Positions 34,326-41,186 of a stretch of 64,000 nt of DNA are shown here, one piece after another (position 1 is the stretch's first letter; each line of letters begins with the position of its first letter). The stretch spans positions 84,840 to 148,839 of the forward strand of contig NZ_JALPTH010000021.1 in NCBI RefSeq assembly GCF_023218175.1, written 5' to 3'. Position numbers and translations under genes: made by a program. This stretch comes from Streptomyces lichenis. GTDB taxonomy: Bacteria > Actinomycetota > Actinomycetes > Streptomycetales > Streptomycetaceae. The notes beneath the pieces were generated by a model. It made no database searches and had not been told where the DNA came from. It saw nothing but the letters and a program-made list of their open reading frames with translations.

Positions 34326-34376
34326 ATGACCGCCACCGCCGCCAAGCCCGGCCTTCGCGAAGGAGGCGCACGATGA
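34326..34376 (+). CDS. 16-codon ORF coupled to the epimerase start
   Basis: ATG 34326 has AAGGAG 8 bases upstream and encodes MTATAAKPGLREGGAR. Its TGA overlaps the epimerase ATG (ATGA, 34373-34376), and the AAGGAGG serving the epimerase lies inside it. It could be a leader peptide ensuring coupled translation, or a remnant of a longer gene. Confidence 0.5.
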   Translation: MTATAAKPGLREGGAR

Positions 34377-35455
34377 GGGTGCTGCTGCTCGGCGCCAACG
34401 GATTCCTCGGCCGCTTCGTCGCCGACCGGCTGCTCGCCGACCCGGCCGTCCACCTCACGGCCCTGGGCCGGGGCGACGACGCCGACGTACGGTTCGACCT
34501 CGCCGGAGGGAGCCCGGGTGCCCTCACCCGCTTCCTGGACGCCGTCCACCCCGGGGTGGTCGTCAACTGCGCCGGGGCCACCCGGGGCGGAGCCCGCGAG
34601 CTGACCCGGCACAACACGGTCGCCGTGGCCACCGTCTGCGAGGCGTTGCGCCGCAGCACCTGCCAGGCCCGCCTGGTCCAGGTCGGCTGCGCCTCCGAGT
34701 ACGGGCCCTCGCAACCCGGTTCGTCCACGGCCGAGGACGCGGTGCCGCGCCCCGGCGGGCCGTATGGAGTGTCCAAACTGGCCGCCACCGAACTGGTCCT
34801 CGGCTCCGGACTGGACGCCGTCGTACTGCGGGTGTTCTCCCCGGTGGGCCCCGGCACCCCGGCCGGATCCCCCCTCGGCCGGCTCGCCGAGGCGCTGCGC
34901 CGGGCCATCCAGAACGGCGACGGCGAGCTGAAGCTGGGCGGCCTCGGGGTCCAGCGCGACTTCGTGGACGTCCGGGATGTGGCGCGCGCGGTGCACGCCG
35001 CCTCGCTGTCGGCGGCCCAGGGCGTCATCAACATCGGCACCGGACGGGCCGTACGGCTGCGGGACGCCGCCGCGGTACTGGCCAGGGTCGCCGGATACCC
35101 CGGCAACCTCCATGAGGTGGACGTACCGCCGAACCGGCCGCTCATCGGTGTGCAGCGCGGCGAGGGCGGCCCGGCACGCGGCGCCGACGCCGGTCTGGTG
35201 CGCGGCGCCGACGCCACTGTGCTGCGCGGCGCCGACGGAGGCCTCCTGCGCGGCGGCGACGGCGGCCTCGGGCGGGGTGGCGACGGCGCCCCGGACCTCC
35301 CGCAGCCGGGGCCCTCCTCCCCGTACCCCGACGGCTGCGGCAGCTGGCAGCAGGCCGATGTGCGCACCGCCCGCGACCGGCTCGGTTGGCGGCCCCGGAT
35401 CAACCTGGAGGAGTCGCTCGCCGACATCTGGATGGAGGCGGCATGCCGCATCTGA
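34373..35455 (+). CDS. NAD-dependent epimerase/dehydratase (extended SDR)
   Basis: 360-aa extended short-chain dehydrogenase: Rossmann motif LLGANGFLGRFV at the N-terminus, VNCAGATRGG, GCASEYGPS and catalytic YGVSK (~142), then a substrate domain with GVQRDFVDVRDVARA and NIGTG. It probably interconverts a nucleotide sugar for the adjacent transferase; PelX-type UDP-GlcNAc C4-epimerases are the closest functional analogy. A Gly-rich insertion of repeated RGADGGL-type octads (~35155-35290) precedes the C-terminal LGWRPRINLEESLADIW. The start overlaps a 16-codon ORF; the end overlaps the next gene by 13 bp. Confidence 0.86.
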   Translation: MRVLLLGANGFLGRFVADRLLADPAVHLTALGRGDDADVRFDLAGGSPGALTRFLDAVHPGVVVNCAGATRGGARELTRHNTVAVATVCEALRRSTCQARLVQVGCASEYGPSQPGSSTAEDAVPRPGGPYGVSKLAATELVLGSGLDAVVLRVFSPVGPGTPAGSPLGRLAEALRRAIQNGDGELKLGGLGVQRDFVDVRDVARAVHAASLSAAQGVINIGTGRAVRLRDAAAVLARVAGYPGNLHEVDVPPNRPLIGVQRGEGGPARGADAGLVRGADATVLRGADGGLLRGGDGGLGRGGDGAPDLPQPGPSSPYPDGCGSWQQADVRTARDRLGWRPRINLEESLADIWMEAACRI

Positions 35456-36288
35456 CCCGGACCGGTGCCCCGCTTGCCGCAACCGGGGCCGACCGGCTCG
35501 GCTTCGGTGTGCCGGGGTACGCGCATCCGCTGCTCGCCCCCGTCGAGTGGGCGGAGCTCACCCGCCCCGGGGTGCCGCTGCACTGGGCGGTGCTCAATGT
35601 GGCCGACGGGCCGGGCGCCCGGCCCGATCCGCACTGCCTGGAGGCGGCCGGCCGGCTGCGCAACGGGGGCGTGCGGGTCCTGGGCCACATCGATCTGGCG
35701 TATGGCGCGCGTCCGTTCGCGGAGGCCGTGTCCGACGCCCAGCGGTTCGCGGACTGGTACCGGGTGGACGGCTACCTGCTGGACCGCTGCCCGCCGGACC
35801 GGGAGCGGCTCGCGTCCGTGCGGCGCACCGCGGCCACCCTGGAGGCGGTGCTCGACGGGGCCGACGGCTGCCATCTGGTGCTGGGCCACGGCGTCCACCC
35901 CGATCCGGGGTACGCCGAGGTCGCCGACCAACTGGTCACCTTCCGGGGGCGCTGGGCCGACTACCGCTGGTCGCAGGCGGCCCCGTGGACGGCCGACCAT
36001 CCACCGGAGCGCTTTGTCCACCTGGTGCACGGCGTACCGCGCACCCACCTGGAGGAGGCGGTGCGGATCGCGCGCTGGCAGGGGGCGGGCACCATCTTCT
36101 TCACCGACCGCACTCCGGGGCCGCCACCGGCGGTCGGCTCCGAGGCCGACCTGACCGGACCGGCAGCCGGCGGCAGAGGTTCTTACGCCCAGGTCAGCGG
36201 ACGAATCGGAGGAAACGCCGCATTCGAGGCGCTGCCCGGCTACTGGGACGAAATCGTCTCGCGCATCGGACCAGGTGTCTCGGAATGA
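35443..36288 (+). CDS. Spherulin-4 family protein (GH135/PelA-hydrolase-like)
   Basis: 281-aa TIM-barrel-like protein of the spherulation-specific family 4: GFGVPGYAHPLLAPVEWAEL, WAVLNVADGPG, VLGHIDLAYGARP, DWYRVDGYLLDRCP, VLGHGVHPDPGY, VHLVHGVPRTHLEEA, IFFTDRTP. Characterised relatives (fungal Sph3, the hydrolase domain of PelA) cleave galactosaminogalactan or Pel-type GalNAc polymers. No signal peptide is seen, so secretion, if any, must be non-classical. ATG 35443 has GGAGGC upstream, overlapping the epimerase end. The moeZ sigma-R -35 overlaps its stop. Confidence 0.85.
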   Translation: MPHLTRTGAPLAATGADRLGFGVPGYAHPLLAPVEWAELTRPGVPLHWAVLNVADGPGARPDPHCLEAAGRLRNGGVRVLGHIDLAYGARPFAEAVSDAQRFADWYRVDGYLLDRCPPDRERLASVRRTAATLEAVLDGADGCHLVLGHGVHPDPGYAEVADQLVTFRGRWADYRWSQAAPWTADHPPERFVHLVHGVPRTHLEEAVRIARWQGAGTIFFTDRTPGPPPAVGSEADLTGPAAGGRGSYAQVSGRIGGNAAFEALPGYWDEIVSRIGPGVSE

Positions 36289-36307
36289 GGAGCGCCGTGG
36301 CAGTGTT
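36282..36307 (+). promoter_or_regulatory. Sigma-R type promoter for moeZ
   Basis: GGAAT (36282-36286) is followed after exactly 18 bases by GTT (36305-36307). The -35 overlaps the last codon and stop of the spherulin-4 gene. Confidence 0.78.
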
Positions 36308-36349
36308 ACGGAGAGACAACCGTACTGACTACCGACCAACGGAGTCCCC

Positions 36350-37528
36350 GTGTCGCTGCCACCCCTGGTCGAGCCGGCTGCCGAGCTCACCGTAGACGAG
36401 GTCCGCAGGTACTCACGCCACCTGATCATCCCGGACGTCGGGATGGACGGGCAGAAGCGGCTCAAGAACGCCAAGGTGCTCTGCGTCGGCGCCGGCGGCC
36501 TCGGGTCTCCCGCCCTGATGTACCTGGCCGCCGCCGGTGTGGGCACGCTCGGCATCGTGGAGTTCGACGAGGTCGACGAGTCCAACCTCCAGCGCCAGAT
36601 CATCCACAGCCAGTCGGACATCGGCCGCTCCAAGGCCGAGTCCGCGCGGGACTCGGTGCTCGGCATCAACCCGTACGTCAACGTGGTCCTCCATGAGCAG
36701 CGGCTTGAGGCCGACAACGTGCTGGACATCTTCGGTCAGTACGACCTGATCGTGGACGGCACGGACAACTTCGCCACCCGCTACCTGGTCAACGACGCCT
36801 GTGTGCTGCTGAACAAGCCGTACGTCTGGGGCTCGATCTACCGGTTCGACGGCCAGGCCTCGGTGTTCTGGTCGGAGCACGGCCCGTGCTACCGCTGCCT
36901 CTACCCCGAGCCCCCGCCGCCGGGCATGGTCCCCTCCTGCGCCGAGGGCGGTGTGCTCGGCGTGCTGTGCGCCTCCATCGGCTCCATCCAGGTCACCGAG
37001 GCGATCAAGGTGCTGGCCGGTGTCGGTGAGCCGCTGGTCGGCCGGCTGATGATCTACGACGCCCTGGAGATGCAGTACCGGCAGGTCAAGGTCCGCAAGG
37101 ACCCCGACTGCGCGATCTGTGGCGAGAACCCGACCGTCACCGAGCTCATCGACTACGAGGCCTTCTGCGGCGTCGTCTCCGAGGAGGCCCAGGAGGCGGC
37201 GGCCGGCTCCACGATCACTCCCAAGCAGCTCAAGGAGTGGATCGACGACGGCGAGAGCATCGACATCATCGACGTCCGCGAGCCCAACGAGTACGAGATC
37301 GTCTCCATCCCGGGCGCCCGGCTCATCCCGAAGAACGAGTTCCTGATGGGCACCGCCCTGCAGGACCTCCCCCAGGACCGGAAGATCGTCCTGCACTGCA
37401 AGACGGGTGTCCGCAGTGCGGAAGTCCTCGCCGTGCTGAAGTCCGCCGGATTCGCGGACGCCGTCCATGTCGGCGGCGGCGTCATCGGCTGGGTCCACCA
37501 GATCGAGCCGGACAAGCCCGTCTACTGA
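36350..37528 (+). CDS. moeZ: MoeZ/MoeB-type adenylyltransferase-sulfurtransferase
   Basis: 392-aa ThiF/E1-like enzyme fused to a rhodanese domain. It adenylates the C-terminal Gly-Gly of small sulfur-carrier proteins and then transfers sulfur, feeding molybdopterin, thiamine, cysteine and thio-sugar pathways. Visible features: VGAGGLGSPALMYLAAAGVG nucleotide site (~46-65), zinc CxxC pairs (CYRC, CAIC), and rhodanese IDVREPNEYEIVSIPGA with active-site Cys ~350 in HCKTGVRS. It starts at GTG 36350. A sigma-R promoter lies 43 bases upstream, linking it to thiol-stress control. Confidence 0.95.
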   Translation: MSLPPLVEPAAELTVDEVRRYSRHLIIPDVGMDGQKRLKNAKVLCVGAGGLGSPALMYLAAAGVGTLGIVEFDEVDESNLQRQIIHSQSDIGRSKAESARDSVLGINPYVNVVLHEQRLEADNVLDIFGQYDLIVDGTDNFATRYLVNDACVLLNKPYVWGSIYRFDGQASVFWSEHGPCYRCLYPEPPPPGMVPSCAEGGVLGVLCASIGSIQVTEAIKVLAGVGEPLVGRLMIYDALEMQYRQVKVRKDPDCAICGENPTVTELIDYEAFCGVVSEEAQEAAAGSTITPKQLKEWIDDGESIDIIDVREPNEYEIVSIPGARLIPKNEFLMGTALQDLPQDRKIVLHCKTGVRSAEVLAVLKSAGFADAVHVGGGVIGWVHQIEPDKPVY

Positions 37529-37583
37529 TCACCTCCTGACCGCGTCCCTCTCGATCGCTCCCCGACCGCAGCGCCGACCCACC

Positions 37584-37611
37584 GGGGCCGGGCCCACCAG
37601 GGCCCGGCCCC
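37584..37611. terminator. Terminator after moeZ
   Basis: Perfect 12-bp stem GGGGCCGGGCCC / GGGCCCGGCCCC with an ACCA loop, ~55 bases past the moeZ stop and before the convergent peptidase. Confidence 0.88.
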
Positions 37612-37636
37612 GACGGCTGCCGGGGCGGCTGCGATT

Positions 37637-37674
37637 GCCGTCAGGAGCAGGTGGTGCCGTCAGGAGCAGGTGGT
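37637..37674. repeat. 19-bp tandem duplication spanning the peptidase stop
   Basis: GCCGTCAGGAGCAGGTGGT is present twice in perfect tandem (37637-37655, 37656-37674). The functional stop lies in the second copy; the first copy repeats the last codons beyond it. Confidence 0.9.
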
Positions 37675-39225
37675 GCCGTTCGCCGGCGCCTTGCCGTCCA
37701 GCAGATAGGCGTTCACCGCCTTGCTCACGCAGGAACTGCCGCCGTTGTAGGCCCCGTGGCCCTCGCCCCGGTAGGTGAGCAGCACACCCACCCCCTTGCC
37801 CAGTTCCTTCGCCATCCGCACGGCCCCCTCGTACGGGGTCGCCGAGTCACCGGTGGTGCCGACCACCAGCACCGGTCCGGCGCCGGGGGCGCTCGCCTGC
37901 GAGGTGGCGCTCTCGCCCTTCACCGGCCACTCATGGCACCAGCCCGCGGTGTCCCAGGCCATGAACTCCCCGAAGACCGGGGATATTCGGCGGAACTCCG
38001 GGAGCAGGGCCCGGGCCTCGGCGGCGGTGGGCCGACTGCTGCTGTCGGCGCAGGAGATCGCGCGCTGGGAATGGGCCTGGGTGCTGTAGGAGCCGTCCTC
38101 CTGGCGGTCGTTGTACATGTCGGCGAGCTCCAGCAGCCCGTCGCCGCTGCCCTCCCGGGCCTGCCGGAGCCCCTCGGTCAGCATCGGCCACAGGCTCTCC
38201 GCGTACAGCGCCTGGGCTATGCCGGTGAGCGCCAGGCTCTCGGTCAGCGGCCGCCCGTCGGAGGTGGCCAGCGGCTGGGAGTCGAGCCGCTTCAACTGCG
38301 CCGTCAGCTTGGTGGAGCCGGCGGCCCCCTCACCGGTGGACTTGAAGTAGTTGTCCAGCGCCCGCTGGAAGCCGGTGGTCTGATGGCGGGCCTGGCCCAC
38401 GCTGTCGGCGGTCGGGTCCACCACCGCGTCCAGCACGGTGCGGCCGACCTGCTCGGGGAAGAGGTGCGCGTAGGTGCCGCCGAGCTGGGTGCCGTAGGAG
38501 ATGCCGAAGTAGTTCAGCTTGGCGTCGCCGAGGACATGGCGGACGACTTCCAGGTCCCGGGCCGTGTTGCTGGTGGTGACATGCGGCAGCACCTTGCCGG
38601 AGCGCTCCTGGCAGCCGGCCCCGAAGTCGCCGCCGTCCGCCAGGTAGGCGGCCTCCTCGGCGGGGGTGTCCGGGGTGCGGTCGATCCGCCGCAGTGACTC
38701 GGCCTCCTCGGCCGACTCCCGGCACACCACACCGGAGCTGCGCCCCACCCCGCGCGGGTCGAAGCCGACCAGGTCGTACCGGGCGTTCAGCGCGGTGTAC
38801 TCGGGGGCGAACTGCGGCAGCAGATCCACCCCGGAGGCGCCCGGGCCGCCGAAGTTGAACAGCAGTGAGCCGATCCGCCGGTCCTGCTGCACGGCCTGCT
38901 TGCGGATGAGCGCGACGGAGATGGTCTCGCCCTTCGGCCGCTGGTAGTCCAGCGGCACCTCCACCTCGGCGCAGCGCCACTCCGTGCCGGGGGCCTGGCC
39001 GCCCTTCGGCGCCTTGCACGACCGCCAGTCGGGCCGCTGGCCCGTCAGCGCGGCGGGCAGTCCCGGAATCGCGGGTGCCGTGCCCGCCTTCGGCCCGCCG
39101 CCCGCCTCAGGGCTGCCGTCGCCTTCGCCACCGCCACCACCGCCGCCGCTCTGGCAGCCGGTGACCAGTCCTGCGGTCAGCAGGGCCGCGGCCGCGAGGG
39201 CTCCCGCCCGTACTCGATTGGACAT
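37660..39225 (-). CDS. Secreted lipoprotein tripeptidyl aminopeptidase-like hydrolase (SlpD/E type)
   Basis: 521-aa alpha/beta-hydrolase peptidase anchored as a lipoprotein (lipobox VTGC at ~20 after a hydrophobic signal). Features: LLFNFGGPGASG oxyanion region, FDPRGVGRSSG, nucleophile YFGISYGTQLGG, VVGTTGDSATPY (Asp) and EGHGAYNGG (His), with a C-terminal TAP-like segment ending GTTCS. It resembles the mycelium-associated SlpD/SlpE proteinases of Streptomyces. ATG 39225 is used, with GGGGGAACGG upstream. A near-perfect RecA-NDp type promoter precedes it. A paralogue lies next upstream. Confidence 0.9.
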   Translation of the reverse strand: MSNRVRAGALAAAALLTAGLVTGCQSGGGGGGGEGDGSPEAGGGPKAGTAPAIPGLPAALTGQRPDWRSCKAPKGGQAPGTEWRCAEVEVPLDYQRPKGETISVALIRKQAVQQDRRIGSLLFNFGGPGASGVDLLPQFAPEYTALNARYDLVGFDPRGVGRSSGVVCRESAEEAESLRRIDRTPDTPAEEAAYLADGGDFGAGCQERSGKVLPHVTTSNTARDLEVVRHVLGDAKLNYFGISYGTQLGGTYAHLFPEQVGRTVLDAVVDPTADSVGQARHQTTGFQRALDNYFKSTGEGAAGSTKLTAQLKRLDSQPLATSDGRPLTESLALTGIAQALYAESLWPMLTEGLRQAREGSGDGLLELADMYNDRQEDGSYSTQAHSQRAISCADSSSRPTAAEARALLPEFRRISPVFGEFMAWDTAGWCHEWPVKGESATSQASAPGAGPVLVVGTTGDSATPYEGAVRMAKELGKGVGVLLTYRGEGHGAYNGGSSCVSKAVNAYLLDGKAPANGTTCS

Positions 39226-39254
39226 CCGTTCCCCCAACGTTGTTACTGCGCGCC

Positions 39255-39277
39255 ATCCTAGGCTCAGCCACTGACAG
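39255..39277 (-). promoter_or_regulatory. RecA-NDp/PafBC-type promoter for the 37660-39225 peptidase
   Basis: Minus strand: CTGTCAGTG-GCTGAGCC-TAGGAT. It matches TTGTCRGTG-N8-TANNNT except for the first base. It also matches the streptomycete form TTGTCAGTGGC-N6-TAGggT closely. The predicted transcript start lies ~25 bases before the ATG. Confidence 0.7.
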
Positions 39278-39452
39278 TGGCCAGAGCGTGACGTATTGTC
39301 GCCAAACGCTGGAAGGACGGACGTTCGCCGTGGCAGGGTCGCAGACGTAAGGAAGTGGACAGCACACGGGGGCGGGGACGTTGGAACGACCGATGGGGAC
39401 GGTACGGCGGTGGGGCCGGCGGGGTGCCGGGAGCGGCGGCCGGGTGGGAGCG

Positions 39453-41033
39453 TCAGCGGCAGACGGTGCCGTTCTTCGGCACCCTGCCGTCCAGCAGGTA
39501 GCCGTTGACCGCGTCGCGGACGCAGGCGGAGCCTCCGTTGTAGGCGCCGTGACCCTCGCCCTCCCAGGTCAGCTCCACTCCGACGCCCTTGCCGAGCGCG
39601 TTCGCCATCGCCTTGGCGCCCGCGTAGGGGGTGGCCGGGTCACCGGTGTTGCCGATCACCAGGATCGGCGCCGAGCCCGCGGCGCTCACCTCCGGGCGGT
39701 CCCAGTTGCCGTCCACCGGCCAGTGCGAGCAGCCGATCAGACCCCAGCCCAGGTAGTCGCCGAACACCGGCGAGGCCTTGCGGAACTCGGGCAGCCTGGC
39801 CTCGGCTTGCGCCACCGTGAAGCGGGCCTTGTCGTCCACGCAGTTGACCGCCGCGTTCGCCGCCTGCACATTGCTGTAGTTGCCGTTCTGGTCGCGGCCG
39901 TTCATCGAGTCCGACAGGGCCAGCAGCAGGCCGCCGTTGCCGCCGTCCGCCTCGTCCAGGCCCTGCTCCAGATAAGGCCAGTACTCCTTGGAGTACAGCG
40001 ACTGGGCGATGCCGTTGGTCGCCGCCGTCGCGGTCAGCTTGCGCTCCCCGAGCCCGGTGACGGGCTTCTTCTTCTCCAGCCGCTTCAGCAGATCGGTGAC
40101 GAAGCCCTCCACCTCCTGCACACTGCCCCCGGGCAGCCTGCACTTGTCGCCCCGGGCGACGCAGTCCTTGGCGAAGTTGTCCAGTGCCAGCTGGAACCCC
40201 TTCGCCTGCCCGAGGGCGCTCCGCACCGTGGTGCTGGTGGGATCCACCACCGCGTCGAACACCGCCCGGCCCACGGTCCTCGGGTACAGGTGCGCGTAGA
40301 CGCCGCCGAGCTCCGTGCCGTAGGAGATGCCGAAGTAGTACAGCTTGCCGTCGCCCAGCACCTGCCGCATCAGATCCAGGTCACGGGCCGCGTTCACCGT
40401 CCCGACGTGGGGCAGCTCACTGCCCGAGTTCTCCTCGCACGCCGCGGCGAACCGCTTCAGCCCCTCGTCGTACGCCCGGACCTCCCGCTCGTCGTCGGGC
40501 GTGGAGTCCAGCGCGTAGAGGGCGTCCAGGCCGGCGTCGTCCAGGCACTCCACACCGGCGCTGCGGCCGACCCCCCGCGGGTCGAAGCTCACCAGGTCGT
40601 AGCGGGTGCGCAGGGTCTCGTAGTCCTGCGCGAAGGACGGCAGGGCGGTGATCCCGGAGCCGCCGGGACCGCCGAAGTTGAAGATCAGCGACCCGATGCG
40701 CTTCGCCGGGTCGGAGGTCCTGGCGCGGATCAGGGCCAGCTCGATGGTCTCGCCGCCCGGGTCCGCGTAGTCCAGTGGCGCGTCCATGAAGGAGCACTGC
40801 CAGCGGGTGCCGCCCGGCAGCGGGGAGGGCGCGGTACCGCCGCCCTCCTCCATCGAGGGCGGTGGGCAGTCCCGCCAGGTCAGCCGCTGGGAGGCCAGCT
40901 CCCTGAGCCGGTCGGCGCCGTCCCCGCCCTCGTCCCCGTTCCCGCCGGAGCAGCCGGCCGCCAGCAAGGCGGCGGCGGTGGTGGCGGCGAGGACGGCTGC
41001 GGGCCGGGCGGCGCGGAGGGTCATATGCCCCAT
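39453..41033 (-). CDS. Paralogous lipoprotein tripeptidyl aminopeptidase-like hydrolase
   Basis: 526-aa paralogue of the neighbouring peptidase with the same architecture: signal with lipobox LAAGC, LIFNFGGPGGSG, SFDPRGVGRSAG, nucleophile YFGISYGTELGG, VIGNTGDPATPY, EGEGHGAYNGGSAC, ending NGTVCR. The tandem arrangement matches slpD/slpE-type pairs and implies local duplication. It probably removes N-terminal peptides from secreted proteins at the cell surface. ATG 41033 or 41024 may be used; both have weak ribosome sites. It lacks the DNA-damage-type promoter of its partner. Confidence 0.9.
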   Translation of the reverse strand: MGHMTLRAARPAAVLAATTAAALLAAGCSGGNGDEGGDGADRLRELASQRLTWRDCPPPSMEEGGGTAPSPLPGGTRWQCSFMDAPLDYADPGGETIELALIRARTSDPAKRIGSLIFNFGGPGGSGITALPSFAQDYETLRTRYDLVSFDPRGVGRSAGVECLDDAGLDALYALDSTPDDEREVRAYDEGLKRFAAACEENSGSELPHVGTVNAARDLDLMRQVLGDGKLYYFGISYGTELGGVYAHLYPRTVGRAVFDAVVDPTSTTVRSALGQAKGFQLALDNFAKDCVARGDKCRLPGGSVQEVEGFVTDLLKRLEKKKPVTGLGERKLTATAATNGIAQSLYSKEYWPYLEQGLDEADGGNGGLLLALSDSMNGRDQNGNYSNVQAANAAVNCVDDKARFTVAQAEARLPEFRKASPVFGDYLGWGLIGCSHWPVDGNWDRPEVSAAGSAPILVIGNTGDPATPYAGAKAMANALGKGVGVELTWEGEGHGAYNGGSACVRDAVNGYLLDGRVPKNGTVCR

Positions 41034-41186
41034 GGTGCGCCCACCGGTCGGGGTGCGCCCGCGCCCGGGGCCATGCGGGTGGCCGGCCGAGCCGCCGCAC
41101 CGGCCCGGCCCCGGGGCGCGAGCCCTCGGAAGCCTCGGCCCGGCACCGGCCGTACCCCGGCCGGCCCCTTCAGCGCACCGGACCGG

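Noticed and set aside
30770..35482. A 1570-codon open frame on the minus strand across the polysaccharide cluster
   Set aside because: It is antisense to four well-supported genes with recognisable motifs. It has no domain, and its length follows from the high GC content, which makes stop codons rare.
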